DNA of 64,000 bases. It comes from Gluconacetobacter tumulicola (GTDB taxonomy: Bacteria; Pseudomonadota; Alphaproteobacteria; Acetobacterales; Acetobacteraceae). How positions within the stretch are numbered: the first letter of the stretch is position 1; every line of letters begins with the position of its first letter. The position numbers and the translations under genes were made by a program. Positions 63,834 through 64,000 of this stretch are shown here, in pieces. The notes under the pieces were generated by a model, which was given only the letters and a program-made list of their open reading frames with translations, did no database searches and was not told where the DNA came from. Where the stretch lies: assembly GCF_014174215.1 (NCBI RefSeq), contig NZ_JABEQL010000003.1, positions 62,001 through 126,000 on the forward strand, read 5' to 3'.

Positions 63834-63852
63834 GAACGCTTCGCAAGCGTTC
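63834..63852. other. Inverted repeat downstream of gor
   Basis: GAACGCTT (63834-63841) and AAGCGTTC (63845-63852) are perfect 8-bp complements around CGC. It lies between gor and the monooxygenase promoter; function unclear. Confidence 0.45.
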
Positions 63853-63874
63853 GCATGCGGCAACATTGATTGCC

Positions 63875-63910
63875 GCCCTGGCTGGCGAAAAACCGGATGC
63901 CTGCCAGGGC
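63875..63910 (-). terminator. Possible gor terminator hairpin
   Basis: GCCCTGGC (63875-63882) pairs with GCCAGGGC (63903-63910), 12 bases after the gor stop codon in the direction of its transcription. No T run follows. Confidence 0.45.
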
Positions 63911-63921
63911 AGCGCGCGGCG

Positions 63922-64000
63922 TCAGTCCGCGATGCGTTCCGTCACGCGGGTACGGGCCCGCATGGTCACGAATTCCTCGGCCGAGGTCGGGTGGATGCCG
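63922..64000 (-). CDS. gor: Glutathione-disulfide reductase, 3' end only
   Basis: The last 25 codons of a leftward gene cut by the window edge. They read GIHPTSAEEFVTMRARTR followed by a short tail and TGA at 63922-63924. The GIHPTSAEEFVTMR motif contains the catalytic histidine of glutathione reductase (HPT-AEE), which recharges glutathione with NADPH. Related disulphide reductases share part of this motif, but the AEEFVTMR form is typical of alphaproteobacterial Gor. Confidence 0.85.
   Translation of the reverse strand, partial: GIHPTSAEEFVTMRARTRVTERIAD

Overview
The window is 64 kb of GC-rich chromosome from an alphaproteobacterium, most likely an acetic acid bacterium (Acetobacteraceae, Gluconacetobacter-like). 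That placement is an inference. It rests on the high GC content, on alphaproteobacterial gene neighbourhoods (prfA/prmC/DUF4167, comF/grxC/DUF1178/ubiG/lysC, BolA/J-protein/cobS/cobT) and on a lexA promoter carrying a perfect direct-repeat SOS box of the alphaproteobacterial GTTC-N7-GTTC class. Almost all of the sequence is coding. No rRNA, IS element, prophage or CRISPR array was seen, and there is one tRNA gene (tRNA-Leu, anticodon GAG).

Layout. 1-5 kb: tail of an unknown gene, DUF3429 membrane protein, enolase, FtsB-like divisome protein, L33, MoeA and LexA. 5-9.6 kb: a biotin cluster with bioF, a BioH-like esterase and a BioC-BioD fusion in one operon, divergent from bioA. 9.6-19 kb: leftward housekeeping run DUF4167, prmC, prfA, hisS, ispG, rodZ-like, a nitronate monooxygenase-like gene and lysC, with a small exported protein inserted in reverse between prfA and prmC. 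19-30 kb: ubiG, a secreted lactonase-like propeller, DUF2147 (its 5' part destroyed by a strange G/C homopolymer stretch), DUF1178, grxC, comF, a methyltransferase, moaA, phosphomannomutase/phosphoglucomutase, galU, tRNA-Leu, lipB, a LolA-like lipoprotein and BolA. 30-40 kb: J-domain protein, cobS, cobT, a PLP decarboxylase, a hydrolase without its nucleophile, a bile-acid-symporter-like protein, three exported proteins and HdeD. 40-46.9 kb: rpsD with a structured leader, prfC, MATE, cysS, trmJ. 46.9-49.5 kb: a small accessory patch (DUF2239, GIY-YIG, second MATE). 49.5-54 kb: gltX, a small acidic protein, a nicotinate phosphoribosyltransferase and class II DAHP synthase.

The most interesting block is 54.8-63.75 kb. 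A TonB-dependent receptor plus DUF1028 operon diverges from a Rid protein, NCS1 permease and M20 deacylase operon, and is followed by a LysR regulator and a flavin monooxygenase behind palindromic promoter DNA. Together they look like an uptake and degradation pathway for an unidentified nitrogen compound. The window ends inside a glutathione reductase gene.

Other notable items are a 27-nt hairpin repeat present in three intergenic copies, the bioC-bioD gene fusion, an apparently exported Rossmann oxidoreductase coupled to an exported cupin, and the sequence anomaly at about 21.5 kb. All assignments were made by reading motifs and translated sequence; no database search was run.
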